From Acidimicrobiales bacterium (lineage in GTDB: Bacteria > Actinomycetota > Acidimicrobiia > Acidimicrobiales > SZUA-35): a stretch of DNA of 64,000 bases. The notes under the pieces are model-generated. The model was given only the letters and a program-made list of their open reading frames with translations. It was not told the DNA's origin and searched no databases. Position 1 is the stretch's first letter. Every line of letters begins with the position of its first letter. The position numbers and the translations under genes were made by a program. The stretch covers positions 48,644-112,643 of the forward strand of contig JAHDBV010000005.1 in assembly GCA_020630195.1 (NCBI GenBank), in the 5' to 3' direction. Below are positions 42,534 through 51,133 of this stretch, piece after piece.

Positions 42534-42890
42534 GTGGTGACGACCCCGACCCCACCGCAGCAGCCCTACGGCGCGATGCCGTCGATGCACGGCGACGTCC
42601 GTGACCACCCGAGCGGGACGACGGTGCTGGTGCTCGGCGTGCTCGGGCTCGTGTTGTGCCAGGTGCTCGGCCCGATCGCCTGGATCCAGGGCAACAAGGC
42701 TCGGGCCGACATGCGGGCCCAACCCCATGTGATGTGGAAGAACGAGGGCCTCGTGACCGCCGGCTGGGTGCTCGGCATCATCGCCACCGTCATGTTGGCG
42801 CTGAGTGTCGTGTTCATCGTCGGCTTCCTGATCATCGCCGCCGCAGCGGCGGCGGGCAGCGCCGGCGGCGGGTTGTCGCTGCCGGCCTGA
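42534..42890 (+). CDS. DUF4190-type membrane protein
   Basis: 118 residues. A Pro-rich N-terminus (TPTPPQQPYG) is followed by a helix pair: TTVLVLGVLGLVLCQVLGPIAWIQGNKA and ALSVVFIVGFLIIAAAAAA. GNKA between the helices is the DUF4190 hallmark. Two starts are possible: GTG 42534 (TGGGAT 6 nt before) or GTG 42537 (GATGAT 6 nt before). Function unknown. Confidence 0.75.
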   Translation: MVTTPTPPQQPYGAMPSMHGDVRDHPSGTTVLVLGVLGLVLCQVLGPIAWIQGNKARADMRAQPHVMWKNEGLVTAGWVLGIIATVMLALSVVFIVGFLIIAAAAAAGSAGGGLSLPA

Positions 42891-42891
42891 G

Positions 42892-43719
42892 TCAGGCGAA
42901 ACCGAGAAGCCGGAGGAAGCTCTCCGGCAGGTCGTGATCCCCGCGGGCGAGTCGCATCGCCCGTTCGCAGTTGACCTCGTCGAAGCGTCGGTCGGTCCAG
43001 TCGTCCCAGGGGCCCGAGCCGATCGCCGCCGGATCGCCCCGGGCGTCGATCACGGCGACGAGGTACTCGGCGAGATCGGCCAGATCGCCGTGGCCGCCGG
43101 GCGGACCGTGGCCGGGCACGATCGTCGAGCCGAGTTCGGCCAGCCGGCCGAGCGAGGCGAGCCACGCCGTCGGATCACCGGCGAAGGCGAGGGGCGTCAC
43201 CCCGAACGAGGCCAGGGCGCCGGCGAACACCACATCGGCGGCCGGGACCTGGATGGCCAGGTTGGGGAGAGACTCCCCCGGAAGCGGCACCGCCACCATC
43301 GCCGGGGTCAGCTGCACTTCGGCGTCGATGACGTGGGACACGGGGCGGGTCCGGAACTCGGCGTGGTAGTGCGCCGCCAGGTCGGGCAGCAGCGCCCGGA
43401 GCGCGTCGACGTTGGCGGGGTGGTCGAGGTCGTCGGAGGTGGCCTCGGAGCCGATGATGAACGCGTTGCGGAGCGGGTCGGTGCCGCCGGCGAACGGGAC
43501 GCGGGAACTGGTGAGCACGAGGCGGCGGAGCGGCAGCTCGAGCTCGGCGGTCAGCTCCATGACCTCGGTGTGCACCTCGCGGGCCACCGCCGGGGTGGGG
43601 CCCGTGTCGATCAGGGTGAGTCCGTCGGCGTCGATCACCAGGCCGACGTTGGCGTGGCCGAAACCCGACGCCGGTGAGACGAGGGCGAACACCCCCTGCG
43701 CGAGTTCGTAGAGCTGCAC
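42892..43719 (-). CDS. Metallo-beta-lactamase-fold protein lacking the metal site
   Basis: 275 residues. Overall MBL fold: LYELAQGVFALVSP, NVGLVIDADGLTLIDTGPTP and a C-terminal TIVPGHGPPGGHGDLADL. The zinc-ligand motif that should read T-H-x-H-x-D-H is TSSRVPFAGG here, the later PGH is PGE and the GD of FAGD is GA (FAGALASFG). None of the expected ligands remains except the late PGHGP His. A binding or structural role is more likely than hydrolysis. The start at GTG 43719 is supported by TACGGT ending 7 nt upstream. Confidence 0.75.
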   Translation of the reverse strand: MQLYELAQGVFALVSPASGFGHANVGLVIDADGLTLIDTGPTPAVAREVHTEVMELTAELELPLRRLVLTSSRVPFAGGTDPLRNAFIIGSEATSDDLDHPANVDALRALLPDLAAHYHAEFRTRPVSHVIDAEVQLTPAMVAVPLPGESLPNLAIQVPAADVVFAGALASFGVTPLAFAGDPTAWLASLGRLAELGSTIVPGHGPPGGHGDLADLAEYLVAVIDARGDPAAIGSGPWDDWTDRRFDEVNCERAMRLARGDHDLPESFLRLLGFA

Positions 43720-43726
43720 GGCGCCG

Positions 43727-43732
43727 ACCGTA
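43727..43732 (-). promoter_or_regulatory. -10 box TACGGT
   Basis: Minus strand; ends 7 nt before GTG 43719. Confidence 0.6.
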
Positions 43733-43805
43733 GCGGTCCGCCGATGTCGGCCCCGGTCCGGGCGATCGAGCCGACCCGGACCCGTTCGCGCCCCTGCGTG
43801 CTGGC

Positions 43806-43811
43806 TAGCAT
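43806..43811 (+). promoter_or_regulatory. -10 box TAGCAT
   Basis: It ends 6 nt before GTG 43818. Confidence 0.6.
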
Positions 43812-43817
43812 TTCGGC

Positions 43818-45611
43818 GTGGCCGACTACACACCTCCGCTCCGTGACATCCGCTTCGTGCTCGACGAGGTGGTCGATCTGGCCGGTCTCTGCGAGTCCGA
43901 CCGGTTCTCCCACGTCGACAACGAGACCGTGCACATGGTGCTCGACGAGGTCGGCCGGTTCATGGCCGAGGTGGTCGCGCCGACCAACGTCGATGGCGAC
44001 ACGATCATGACGAAGTGGCAGGACGACGGTTCGGTCGTCACGCCCGACTCGTTCAAGAAGGCCTACACCGCCTGGGTCGACTCGGGCTTCGGGGCGATCC
44101 CGTTCGACCCCGACTACGGCGGCGGCGGCTTCCCGTGGATCGTCGGCCTCACGATCCAGGAGCTCATGACGTCGGGCAACCTCGCGTTCGCCCTCGCCCC
44201 GCTGCTCACCCAGGGCGCGATCGATGCGTTCGAGCATCACGGCTCCGACGAGCAGAAGGCGATGTATCTGCCGAAGATGCTGACCGGCCAGTGGTCGGGC
44301 ACGATGAACCTCTCCGAGCCGCAGGCCGGCTCCGACGTGGGTGCGGTGACCACGAAGGCCGAACCCGTCGGTGACGGCAGCTACAAGATCACCGGTCAGA
44401 AGATCTGGATCACCTACGGCGAGCACGATCTCGCCGAGAACATCGTGCACCTCGTGTTGGCCCGCACGCCCGGTGCTCCTCCCGGGACGAAGGGCATCAC
44501 GATGTTCGTCGTGCCGAAGTTCCTGCCGGACGCGGACGGCAACCCGGGGGAGCGCAACGACGTCACCTGTGTCTCGATCGAGCACAAGCTCGGCATCCAC
44601 GGCTCGCCCACCTGCGTGTTGTCCTACGGCGAGAACGGCGGCGCCATCGGCTGGCCCGTCGGCGACGAGTTCACCGGCATGCGCAACATGTTCACGATGA
44701 TGAACAACGCCCGCCTGGGTGTCGGCCTCCAGGGGTTGTCGCTCCTCGAGCGGTCGTTCCAGGACGGCCTCGAGTACGCGGTCGAGCGGAAGCAGGGCAC
44801 CGCCATCGGGGCACCCCGCGGCGAGCAGTCGTCGATCATCGAGCACCCCGACGTGCGTCGGATGCTCATGACACAACGGTCGTGGATCGATGCGATGCGC
44901 CTGCTCTGCTACGAGACCGCGGTGGCACTCGACCACGCCAAGGCGTCGGCGTCGGCCGGTGACACGGCGGCCGCCGAGGCCCACCGTGAGTACGGCGATC
45001 TGCTGATCCCGCTCACGAAGTCGCTCTGCACTGACGTCGGGGTCGAGCAGACCTCGACCACGATCCAGATCTTCGGTGGCATGGGGTACGTCGAGGAGAC
45101 GGGTGTGGCGCAGTACTGGCGCGACTCCCGCATCGCCCCGATCTACGAGGGCACGAACGGCATCCAGGCCGCCGACCTGATCGGGCGCAAGCTCGGCATG
45201 CGGGCCGGTGGGGTCGTGATGGATCAGCTCGCCGCCTACGAGGTGCTCTCGAAGGAACTCGGTGAGGTCGACGGGTTGGCCGGCGCGGGTAGCGAGTTGG
45301 CCACCGCGGTCGACACCGCACGAACCGCCACGTCGTGGCTGCTCGAGCACGCCACCGACCCGAACGCCCTGCTGGCGGGCTCGGTGCCCTACCTCCGCAT
45401 CCTCGGCACCGTGGTCTGTGGCGGCCTGATGGCCCGCCAGGCGCTCGCCGCCGCCCCGAAGGCCACCGACGACGAGTTCTACGCGGCGAAGGTGGCCTCG
45501 GCGCAGTTCTTCTGCGAGCAGATCGTGCCCCAGGTGAACGGCTACCTCGCCGCGGTGCAGGGTGGTGCCGAGATCCTCTTCGCCCTCAACCCCGGCCAGC
45601 TCGCCAGCTGA
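43818..45611 (+). CDS. Acyl-CoA dehydrogenase, DmdC-like long form
   Basis: 597 residues, longer than ordinary acyl-CoA dehydrogenases (about 380) because of N- and C-terminal extensions. This is the architecture of the 3-methylmercaptopropionyl-CoA dehydrogenase DmdC family. N-terminal YTPPLRDIRFVLDEV, FAD-domain NLSEPQAGSDVGAV and KIWITYGEHDL, substrate region KLGIHGSPTCVL and catalytic Glu in PIYEGTNGIQAADL. It could act in dimethylsulfoniopropionate demethylation or general fatty-acid oxidation; no other dmd genes are nearby. Cytoplasmic flavoenzyme. Confidence 0.88.
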   Translation: MADYTPPLRDIRFVLDEVVDLAGLCESDRFSHVDNETVHMVLDEVGRFMAEVVAPTNVDGDTIMTKWQDDGSVVTPDSFKKAYTAWVDSGFGAIPFDPDYGGGGFPWIVGLTIQELMTSGNLAFALAPLLTQGAIDAFEHHGSDEQKAMYLPKMLTGQWSGTMNLSEPQAGSDVGAVTTKAEPVGDGSYKITGQKIWITYGEHDLAENIVHLVLARTPGAPPGTKGITMFVVPKFLPDADGNPGERNDVTCVSIEHKLGIHGSPTCVLSYGENGGAIGWPVGDEFTGMRNMFTMMNNARLGVGLQGLSLLERSFQDGLEYAVERKQGTAIGAPRGEQSSIIEHPDVRRMLMTQRSWIDAMRLLCYETAVALDHAKASASAGDTAAAEAHREYGDLLIPLTKSLCTDVGVEQTSTTIQIFGGMGYVEETGVAQYWRDSRIAPIYEGTNGIQAADLIGRKLGMRAGGVVMDQLAAYEVLSKELGEVDGLAGAGSELATAVDTARTATSWLLEHATDPNALLAGSVPYLRILGTVVCGGLMARQALAAAPKATDDEFYAAKVASAQFFCEQIVPQVNGYLAAVQGGAEILFALNPGQLAS

Positions 45612-45638
45612 GCCCGGTCGGTCCCGGTCCGGTCGACC

Positions 45639-46826
45639 TCAGAGTCCGACGACGGTCGGGAGCTCGGCCATCCAGACCTCACCGCCGCCGGCGCGCAGGC
45701 CGGCTCCGACGCGGTTGAGCAACACCACGACCTCCTCACCGTTCGTCTCGACGCTGAGGATCCGGGCGTCGGGGCCGAACGTCTCGGCCACACCGGCGCG
45801 CACCCAGCGTCGCCCGTCCGCCGAGGCGAGCACATCGGCGTCGTCGTCACCGGTGACGGCGATGGCGCCGTCGTCGGTGACGTGCCAGGCCGCCCACACA
45901 CCGAGTTCGGGGAGTTCGTCGAGGGTCGCCGCCTGTTCGGGGGTGACGGGCGCGAACTCGAGATCAGCCATCGTCTCGGTCCAGCGTTCACCCGAACTCG
46001 TCCACCCGTCCTCGTCGAGACGCCACAGGATCCCGTCGGCGCCCTGCGCCACGATGCCGCCGTCGCGGGGTTCGATCCGGGTGAACCAGGTCCCGGCCCG
46101 CCACGTCTCGATGATCGACCCGTCGGCCAGGTCGACCCGGAAGCTGCCGTAAGTCTGCTCGGCGTCGGGGTCCCAGCCCTCCTCGTCGGCCACGGCCCGG
46201 ACCGATCGGGCGAGCGCGAGGACCTCGGCGTCGATCTCGACCACGCGCCCCTCGAGGTCCCGGATCCACCCCGCCTCGACGAAGTAGTCGGCGCCGTCGT
46301 CCACCAGCTCGGGGTGGCGGGCGGTCAGATAGTCCAGAGGGTCGAACTGGGCCCAGATCTCCCCGCGGGCGATGGCGGTGCCGTCGCCGGCATCGGCGAG
46401 TTGCTGAGCGTCGACGAACCAACGGATGTGGGGCATCTCGGCGCCCTCGATGTCCATCGGGACCCAACTCGCCCCGCCGTCGCTCGTCACCCAGCCGCCC
46501 TGCTCGGCCGTCAGCGACACGACGTCGCCCGCGGTCGAGGCCAACCAGCTCCACCCGGTGTCGATCACCAACGACGACACCCACGCCCCTCCACCGTCGT
46601 CGATCGAGACCACGGCGCCGTCGGGTGTGCCCTTGCTCATCACCCACTGGCCGTCGGCGGTGAAACCGGTGCCCACCACCCCGCGGGGCGCCTCGATGCG
46701 TTCCCATCGCCACGAGGCGGACTCGACGATCGTCACCGGCTCGGCGGTGGGCCCGGTGGAGGAACACCCGAGCAGCATCGACATCGCGGCGAGGAGGAGT
46801 CCGGCCGGTCGGAGATCGGGACGCAC
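45639..46826 (-). CDS. Lipoprotein with Asp-box (BNR-like) repeats
   Basis: 395 residues. Lipoprotein signal peptide with lipobox MLLGC (Cys21). The mature part has Asp-box-like turns (S-x-D-x-G-x-x-W): SIDDGGGAWVSS, TSDGGASWVPM, SADGRRWVRA, fitting a beta-propeller of the sialidase/BNR type without sialidase catalytic residues. One of five such genes around lgt. The start at GTG 46826 is set by TAGCTT ending 6 nt upstream. Function unknown. Confidence 0.7.
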   Translation of the reverse strand: MRPDLRPAGLLLAAMSMLLGCSSTGPTAEPVTIVESASWRWERIEAPRGVVGTGFTADGQWVMSKGTPDGAVVSIDDGGGAWVSSLVIDTGWSWLASTAGDVVSLTAEQGGWVTSDGGASWVPMDIEGAEMPHIRWFVDAQQLADAGDGTAIARGEIWAQFDPLDYLTARHPELVDDGADYFVEAGWIRDLEGRVVEIDAEVLALARSVRAVADEEGWDPDAEQTYGSFRVDLADGSIIETWRAGTWFTRIEPRDGGIVAQGADGILWRLDEDGWTSSGERWTETMADLEFAPVTPEQAATLDELPELGVWAAWHVTDDGAIAVTGDDDADVLASADGRRWVRAGVAETFGPDARILSVETNGEEVVVLLNRVGAGLRAGGGEVWMAELPTVVGL

Positions 46827-46832
46827 CGGGAA

Positions 46833-46838
46833 AAGCTA
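46833..46838 (-). promoter_or_regulatory. -10 box TAGCTT
   Basis: Minus strand; ends 6 nt before GTG 46826. Confidence 0.6.
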
Positions 46839-46872
46839 CTGAGGTGTCGGGCGAGGCGACGAACGGGGCGGC

Positions 46873-48507
46873 TCAGCCGGGCAGTGGCGTCCACCACAGC
46901 TCGGCGTCGGGTGCGGCGCCCTCGGCGAGGGCGTCGAGGTCGAGCAGCAGCGGTGTCCGCACGACGAGCGCGCCCCGGTCGTGCACCCGCACCTCGTAGG
47001 CCGCACCCAGCTCCTCGTCGATCCCCAGCAGATCGATCTCGAACCACCGGAGACCGTCGAAGGTGACCCGCGCCGTGGCTTCGGCCCGCTGCACACTCCA
47101 ACCGCTGTCGGCCACGGCGTCGCGCCAGTCGGCGTCGGAGAAGCGCAGCACCACGGCATCGTCGAGCACCGCCTCCCAGCCCACGTCCGTGCGGCGGAGG
47201 AACTCGGGCCAGCCCCGGCGCAGGTGCACATCGTCGCCGCGGGCCAACGCCCAGGTGCCGGTTCGCGGGTCGTGGGCGAGCTGGTAGGTCTCGGTCGACG
47301 CGTCGCCGATCGCCACCGAGAAGCCACGGACGAGCGACACGGCGACCACGGAGTCGCCATCGGCATGGAGCGCGTGGAGCACGTCGTCGCCGAGCGGGTC
47401 GGGAACCGGCATCCACGGGTCGTCACCCGACCGGACGACCAGTCCACCGTCATCGGCGGAACCGAGCTCCGCGTCGGTGAACCGAGCGACGGGGTGGATG
47501 CCGTCATCCGCGATGCCGTCGTCGGAGATGGCCCAGGAGCCGTCGAGCAGCACACCGACGGCACCCTCGTCGAACCGGCCGACGAGGCGACCGTCGACCC
47601 ACCGGAGATCCACCGGTCGCCGACCGTCGGGCACCTCGACGCTGCGGACCAACTCGCCGCCGTCGGTGAGCTCCACGACGACGACCCCGGGTTCGATCCC
47701 GGCCGACTCGGCGTCGAAGGCGGCGAGCGAACCGGGGTCGAGGGCGGCGGGGTCGACATCGACCCGTCGACCACCCGTCGGCTCCAACACGGCGATCCGC
47801 CCGTCCTCGACCCACGCCTGACCACCCGGCTGCAACGTCTCGCCGAGGTCGGCCAGGAACGCCACCGCGTCGAAGGTGAGTTCGTCCGTGACGGCGAACA
47901 ACCAGCCGCCGCCGTCCTCACTGCGCGTCCAGGCGGACGCTTCGGTCTCCCGCCGTGCGTATCGCCCTTCGGGTGGCGGGAGGGCGAGTGGGTCCGACCA
48001 CGTGCGGCCGGCATCGGTCGAGATCCACACCGAGGTGCCGGTGTTGACGAGCAGGTCGAGCCGCTCCTCGACGGCGCCGCCGGGGTCGGGCAGGGCGCCG
48101 ACGGGGTCGACGAGGTCGGGATGTCGGATCGCTCCGTCGACGTCCAGTGCGACGGGCTGGTCGCCGACGAACCAGGCCCCCCGGGGTTCGACCGGCAGTG
48201 GGATCGCCGTCCAGTCCGCATCCACGGGCTCGAAGACGACGAGACCCGCAGCGCCGAGGGGTGTGGGCGGCGCGGTCGTCCCCGGCGCCGCAGTCGCCGG
48301 GGGTATCGACGGATCGACGCTCGTCGGGCTCGTGGCCGGTTCGACCGTCGGCGAGTCCTCGGCGAGCAGGGCCGCCCCGCCCAGGCCGACCACGACGACC
48401 AGGACGGCGGCTGCGACGCCTCGACGGCCCCCGCCTCCGACCCGCACCTCGGAGGAGGTCGCCACGTGGTCGTCGCCGACGTGGTCGATGAACTCGACCG
48501 GGTCCAT
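46873..48507 (-). CDS. Single-pass membrane protein with Asp-box-like propeller
   Basis: 544 residues. An acidic 25-residue cytoplasmic N-terminus (MDPVEFIDHVGDDHV) is followed by a membrane helix (about 30-49, GVAAAVLVVVVGLGGAALLA), a Thr/Pro/Ser linker (to about 85) and a large extracellular beta-rich domain with STDAGRTWSDP, RSEDGGGWLFA and ARFTDAELGSADDGG. The early short acidic segment before the helix resembles the N-termini of sporulation and envelope anti-sigma-like proteins, but no such domain is recognised. Start ATG 48507 is supported by TACGGT at 7 nt. Confidence 0.7.
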   Translation of the reverse strand: MDPVEFIDHVGDDHVATSSEVRVGGGGRRGVAAAVLVVVVGLGGAALLAEDSPTVEPATSPTSVDPSIPPATAAPGTTAPPTPLGAAGLVVFEPVDADWTAIPLPVEPRGAWFVGDQPVALDVDGAIRHPDLVDPVGALPDPGGAVEERLDLLVNTGTSVWISTDAGRTWSDPLALPPPEGRYARRETEASAWTRSEDGGGWLFAVTDELTFDAVAFLADLGETLQPGGQAWVEDGRIAVLEPTGGRRVDVDPAALDPGSLAAFDAESAGIEPGVVVVELTDGGELVRSVEVPDGRRPVDLRWVDGRLVGRFDEGAVGVLLDGSWAISDDGIADDGIHPVARFTDAELGSADDGGLVVRSGDDPWMPVPDPLGDDVLHALHADGDSVVAVSLVRGFSVAIGDASTETYQLAHDPRTGTWALARGDDVHLRRGWPEFLRRTDVGWEAVLDDAVVLRFSDADWRDAVADSGWSVQRAEATARVTFDGLRWFEIDLLGIDEELGAAYEVRVHDRGALVVRTPLLLDLDALAEGAAPDAELWWTPLPG

Positions 48508-48514
48508 GGAGGCG

Positions 48515-48520
48515 ACCGTA
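48515..48520 (-). promoter_or_regulatory. -10 box TACGGT
   Basis: Minus strand; ends 7 nt before ATG 48507. Confidence 0.6.
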
Positions 48521-48590
48521 GTCACGGCTCCCGTGCGGTCGAGGGTCGCGGCCACTCGTCGCGGACCGGTGGCTCGTGCCAGTCTCTGGC

Positions 48591-49103
48591 ATGACCGACC
48601 GCACCACCGTGCTCGATCGTCTCGAACGGCAGCGGGCCAGAACCGTTGCCTGGATCGAGGACTTCGACGCCGACGCCTTCGCCACGCCCTGCACACCGAG
48701 CGAAGACCCCGACGGCGAACCGTGGTCGCCGAAGGACCACGTGGTCCACCTGCTCCGGATCGAGACCGCCTTCGCCGGCATGGCCGAGGCCACCGTGGCG
48801 GGCCGGAGCGACCCGATCGGCATCCCGGGTGACACCTTCGAGGACAAGCTGGCCTCGGTGCACCGGGAGAACGAGGCGCACGTGCGGGCACTCGCCGATC
48901 TCGACCGCGACGGCCTGCTCCGGGCGCTCACCGACGCCCGGGACGCCACGGTCGCCCTCGTCGGCCGGTTGAGCGACGACGATCTCGACCGCCCGATTCC
49001 CGGCGCCCCGTGGGGCGACGGCACCATCGCCGGGGTGTTGTCGGCCAATGCGCTCCACGAGAAGCAGCACCTCGCCTGGGTCGACGAGGCCACGGCCGGC
49101 TGA
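48591..49103 (+). CDS. DinB/mycothiol-dependent maleylpyruvate-isomerase-like protein
   Basis: 170 residues, four-helix bundle. WSPKDHVVHLLRIETAFAG with a metal-type His early, and a C-terminal ANALHEKQHLAWVD with two more His in the expected place. DinB-type proteins often are thiol-dependent transferases (mycothiol or bacillithiol). N-terminal VLDRLERQRARTVAWIEDFD is the usual first helix. CAGTCT lies 5 nt before the ATG as a weak -10 candidate. Confidence 0.7.
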   Translation: MTDRTTVLDRLERQRARTVAWIEDFDADAFATPCTPSEDPDGEPWSPKDHVVHLLRIETAFAGMAEATVAGRSDPIGIPGDTFEDKLASVHRENEAHVRALADLDRDGLLRALTDARDATVALVGRLSDDDLDRPIPGAPWGDGTIAGVLSANALHEKQHLAWVDEATAG

Positions 49104-49151
49104 GCCCCGAACGGGAAGCCGGCGGGGCGGTCGATCGTGCCGACGTCGCGT

Positions 49152-50150
49152 TCAGCGGCCCCGGGTGGCGGTCCACCAGGCTCGACCGTTCGCGGTCCAG
49201 CCCGTGGCGAGCAGGTCGTCACCGTGGATCGAGACATGGGACAGCCGATCGGCTCCGAGGAGTTCGGCGAGCGCGTCGAGCTCGATCGTCGCGCCGGACC
49301 CGATCCATCCATCGGGTCCCAGTTCCTGACCCACGCCGTCGAGGATGAGCCGGACCGACTCGTCGGTCACGACGGTCGCTTCGGCCAGGTTGGGCGCTTG
49401 CCAGGTACCCGACGGGGCGCCGCTCTCGGCGTCGAACCACCGAAGGGCGACCGTGCCCGAGAGGTCGTCACCGAGTGCGGCATCGGCGGCGGGATCGAGC
49501 AAGGTGCGGTCGAACGGATACGGACCGCCGACGTCGTCCTCGTCGTCCATCGAGATCGGGAGGATCTCGTCACCGTCGATGATCGCGTCCTGCAGTTCCG
49601 GGCGGTTCGGGTCGGGGTGGAACCGCTCGAGGTAGGCCTGGCCCGAGAACCAGAGCAGGTCCCTCATGACCAAACCGACCTCGCCGTCGTCGCCGTCGAC
49701 GACTCCTCGGAGGTCGTACTCGACCGAGACGAGATCGTGGTGCTCCCCGAGGCCGAGGTCGAGTGTCGTCCAGGAAGCGCCCTGATCAGCCGATGCGAAC
49801 CATCCCTCGCTCGAGCTCGCCACGATGACCCCGTCGGGGCTCACGGCCACGGAGCGATGCTCTTCGAGCAACTCGATCGGCTGCCAGCCGTCGCCCTGAT
49901 CGACGAAGAGTTCGCCGGCGTACGAGCGGCTTCGCGCCCATCGGCCCTGGTCGAGCAGGCCGACGATCTCCACCTCCCCGGGGGTGTCGACACGAGACCA
50001 GTGCAACGACTCGAGGCCTGCGGCATCCCCGGAGGCCACGACCTCGTCCGACCCGCCGAGCTCCTCATCGTCCCCGGTCGTGCACGCTGCGCCGAGAACT
50101 GCGAGCACCGACGCAACGCAAACGGCTCTGACGACCTGACACCTCACCAT
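49152..50150 (-). CDS. Probable lipoprotein with Asp-box repeats
   Basis: 332 residues. Signal sequence VRAVCVASVLAVLGAAC with a lipobox-like end at Cys23 (the -3 residue is Gly, which is unusual). The mature part is beta-rich with an Asp box SADQGASWTTLDL and the acidic loop SMDDEDDVGGPYPF. It shares the layout of the lipoprotein at 45639. Start ATG 50150 is chosen because the hydrophobic core begins right after it. Divergent from lgt, whose product would lipidate it. Confidence 0.65.
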   Translation of the reverse strand: MVRCQVVRAVCVASVLAVLGAACTTGDDEELGGSDEVVASGDAAGLESLHWSRVDTPGEVEIVGLLDQGRWARSRSYAGELFVDQGDGWQPIELLEEHRSVAVSPDGVIVASSSEGWFASADQGASWTTLDLGLGEHHDLVSVEYDLRGVVDGDDGEVGLVMRDLLWFSGQAYLERFHPDPNRPELQDAIIDGDEILPISMDDEDDVGGPYPFDRTLLDPAADAALGDDLSGTVALRWFDAESGAPSGTWQAPNLAEATVVTDESVRLILDGVGQELGPDGWIGSGATIELDALAELLGADRLSHVSIHGDDLLATGWTANGRAWWTATRGR

Positions 50151-50246
50151 CACCCCAGGTTCGCATCTGCGAGCCGGTCGGTCATGGGTCGATGATCGTG
50201 CCGGTGGGCTCGGCCGGGGCGATCGGGAAGGAACGGCCGCCGTCGG

Positions 50247-50252
50247 TAGTTT
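50247..50252 (+). promoter_or_regulatory. -10 box TAGTTT of lgt
   Basis: It ends 7 nt before GTG 50260. Confidence 0.6.
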
Positions 50253-50259
50253 GTGAGAC

Positions 50260-51132
50260 GTGGTCGAACTGCTCGCCTCCATCCCCTCGCCGGGCACGTC
50301 GAGCATCTCGCTCGGTCCGCTGACCCTCCGGGCCTATGGCCTGATGATCGCCCTCGGTGTGTATGTCGGGGTCGAGATCGCCCGCCGTCGGTGGGAGGCC
50401 CGGGGCGGCGACGGCGAGCACGTGCTCCGGATCGCCTGGTACGCGGTGCCGGCCGGCCTCATCGGTTCACGGCTCTACCACGTCGCCACCGACTGGAAGT
50501 CGTACCAGGGCCGCTGGCTCGACGCGTTCGAGATCTGGAACGGTGGGCTCGGCATCCCGGGTGGCCTCCTGGCCGGTGTGATCGTCGGTGTGTGGGTGGC
50601 CAAGCGGCAGGGCATGGGTCTGCGCCAGGGTCTCGACGCCCTCATCCCGGGCATTCCGGTGGCCCAGGCCATCGGACGTATCGGGAACTGGTTCAACCAG
50701 GAGCTCTTCGGCCGCCCGAGCGATCTCCCGTGGGCGGTCGAGATCGACGAGGAGCACCGCCCCACCGAGTTCGCCGACTCGGCCACGTTCCACCCGACGT
50801 TCGCCTACGAGGCGGTCTGGAATCTCGGCCTCGCCGCGTTCCTGATCTGGCTCGACCGTCGCAAGGTCCTCAAGCCCGGCCAGATCCTGCCGGTGTGGAT
50901 CATCGGCTACGGCGTGGGCCGCTTCCTCGTCGAACGGGTCCGGATCGATCCGGCCTCGCTGGTGCTCGGCCTCCGGATCAACATCTGGATGGCCGGCATC
51001 GCCGTGCTCGGCGGCGCGATCGGGCTGTGGTGGACGAGCCGGAACTGGTCGGCCGATGCGCCGGTGTCGACCCTCGCCGACGACGTGTCGGTCGACGACG
51101 CCGACGAGTCGACGGTCGACGAACCCGCCTGA
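50260..51132 (+). CDS. lgt: Prolipoprotein diacylglyceryl transferase
   Basis: Transfers diacylglycerol from phosphatidylglycerol to the lipobox Cys of prolipoproteins. 290 residues, about seven membrane helices. The Lgt signature AQAIGRIGNWFNQELFG (about residues 135-151) and HPTFAYEAVWNL are present, as are GGLGIPGGLLAG and the C-terminal GRFLVERVRID. An acidic tail of about 25 residues follows the last helix. It sits among predicted lipoproteins and membrane-anchored propeller proteins. Confidence 0.95.
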   Translation: MVELLASIPSPGTSSISLGPLTLRAYGLMIALGVYVGVEIARRRWEARGGDGEHVLRIAWYAVPAGLIGSRLYHVATDWKSYQGRWLDAFEIWNGGLGIPGGLLAGVIVGVWVAKRQGMGLRQGLDALIPGIPVAQAIGRIGNWFNQELFGRPSDLPWAVEIDEEHRPTEFADSATFHPTFAYEAVWNLGLAAFLIWLDRRKVLKPGQILPVWIIGYGVGRFLVERVRIDPASLVLGLRINIWMAGIAVLGGAIGLWWTSRNWSADAPVSTLADDVSVDDADESTVDEPA

Positions 51133-51133
51133 C

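Noticed and set aside
43635..45350. Long minus-strand frame antisense to the acyl-CoA dehydrogenase
   Set aside because: High-GC antisense shadow. Composition is Val/Asp/Arg/His-rich without motifs, and the opposite strand encodes a clear enzyme.
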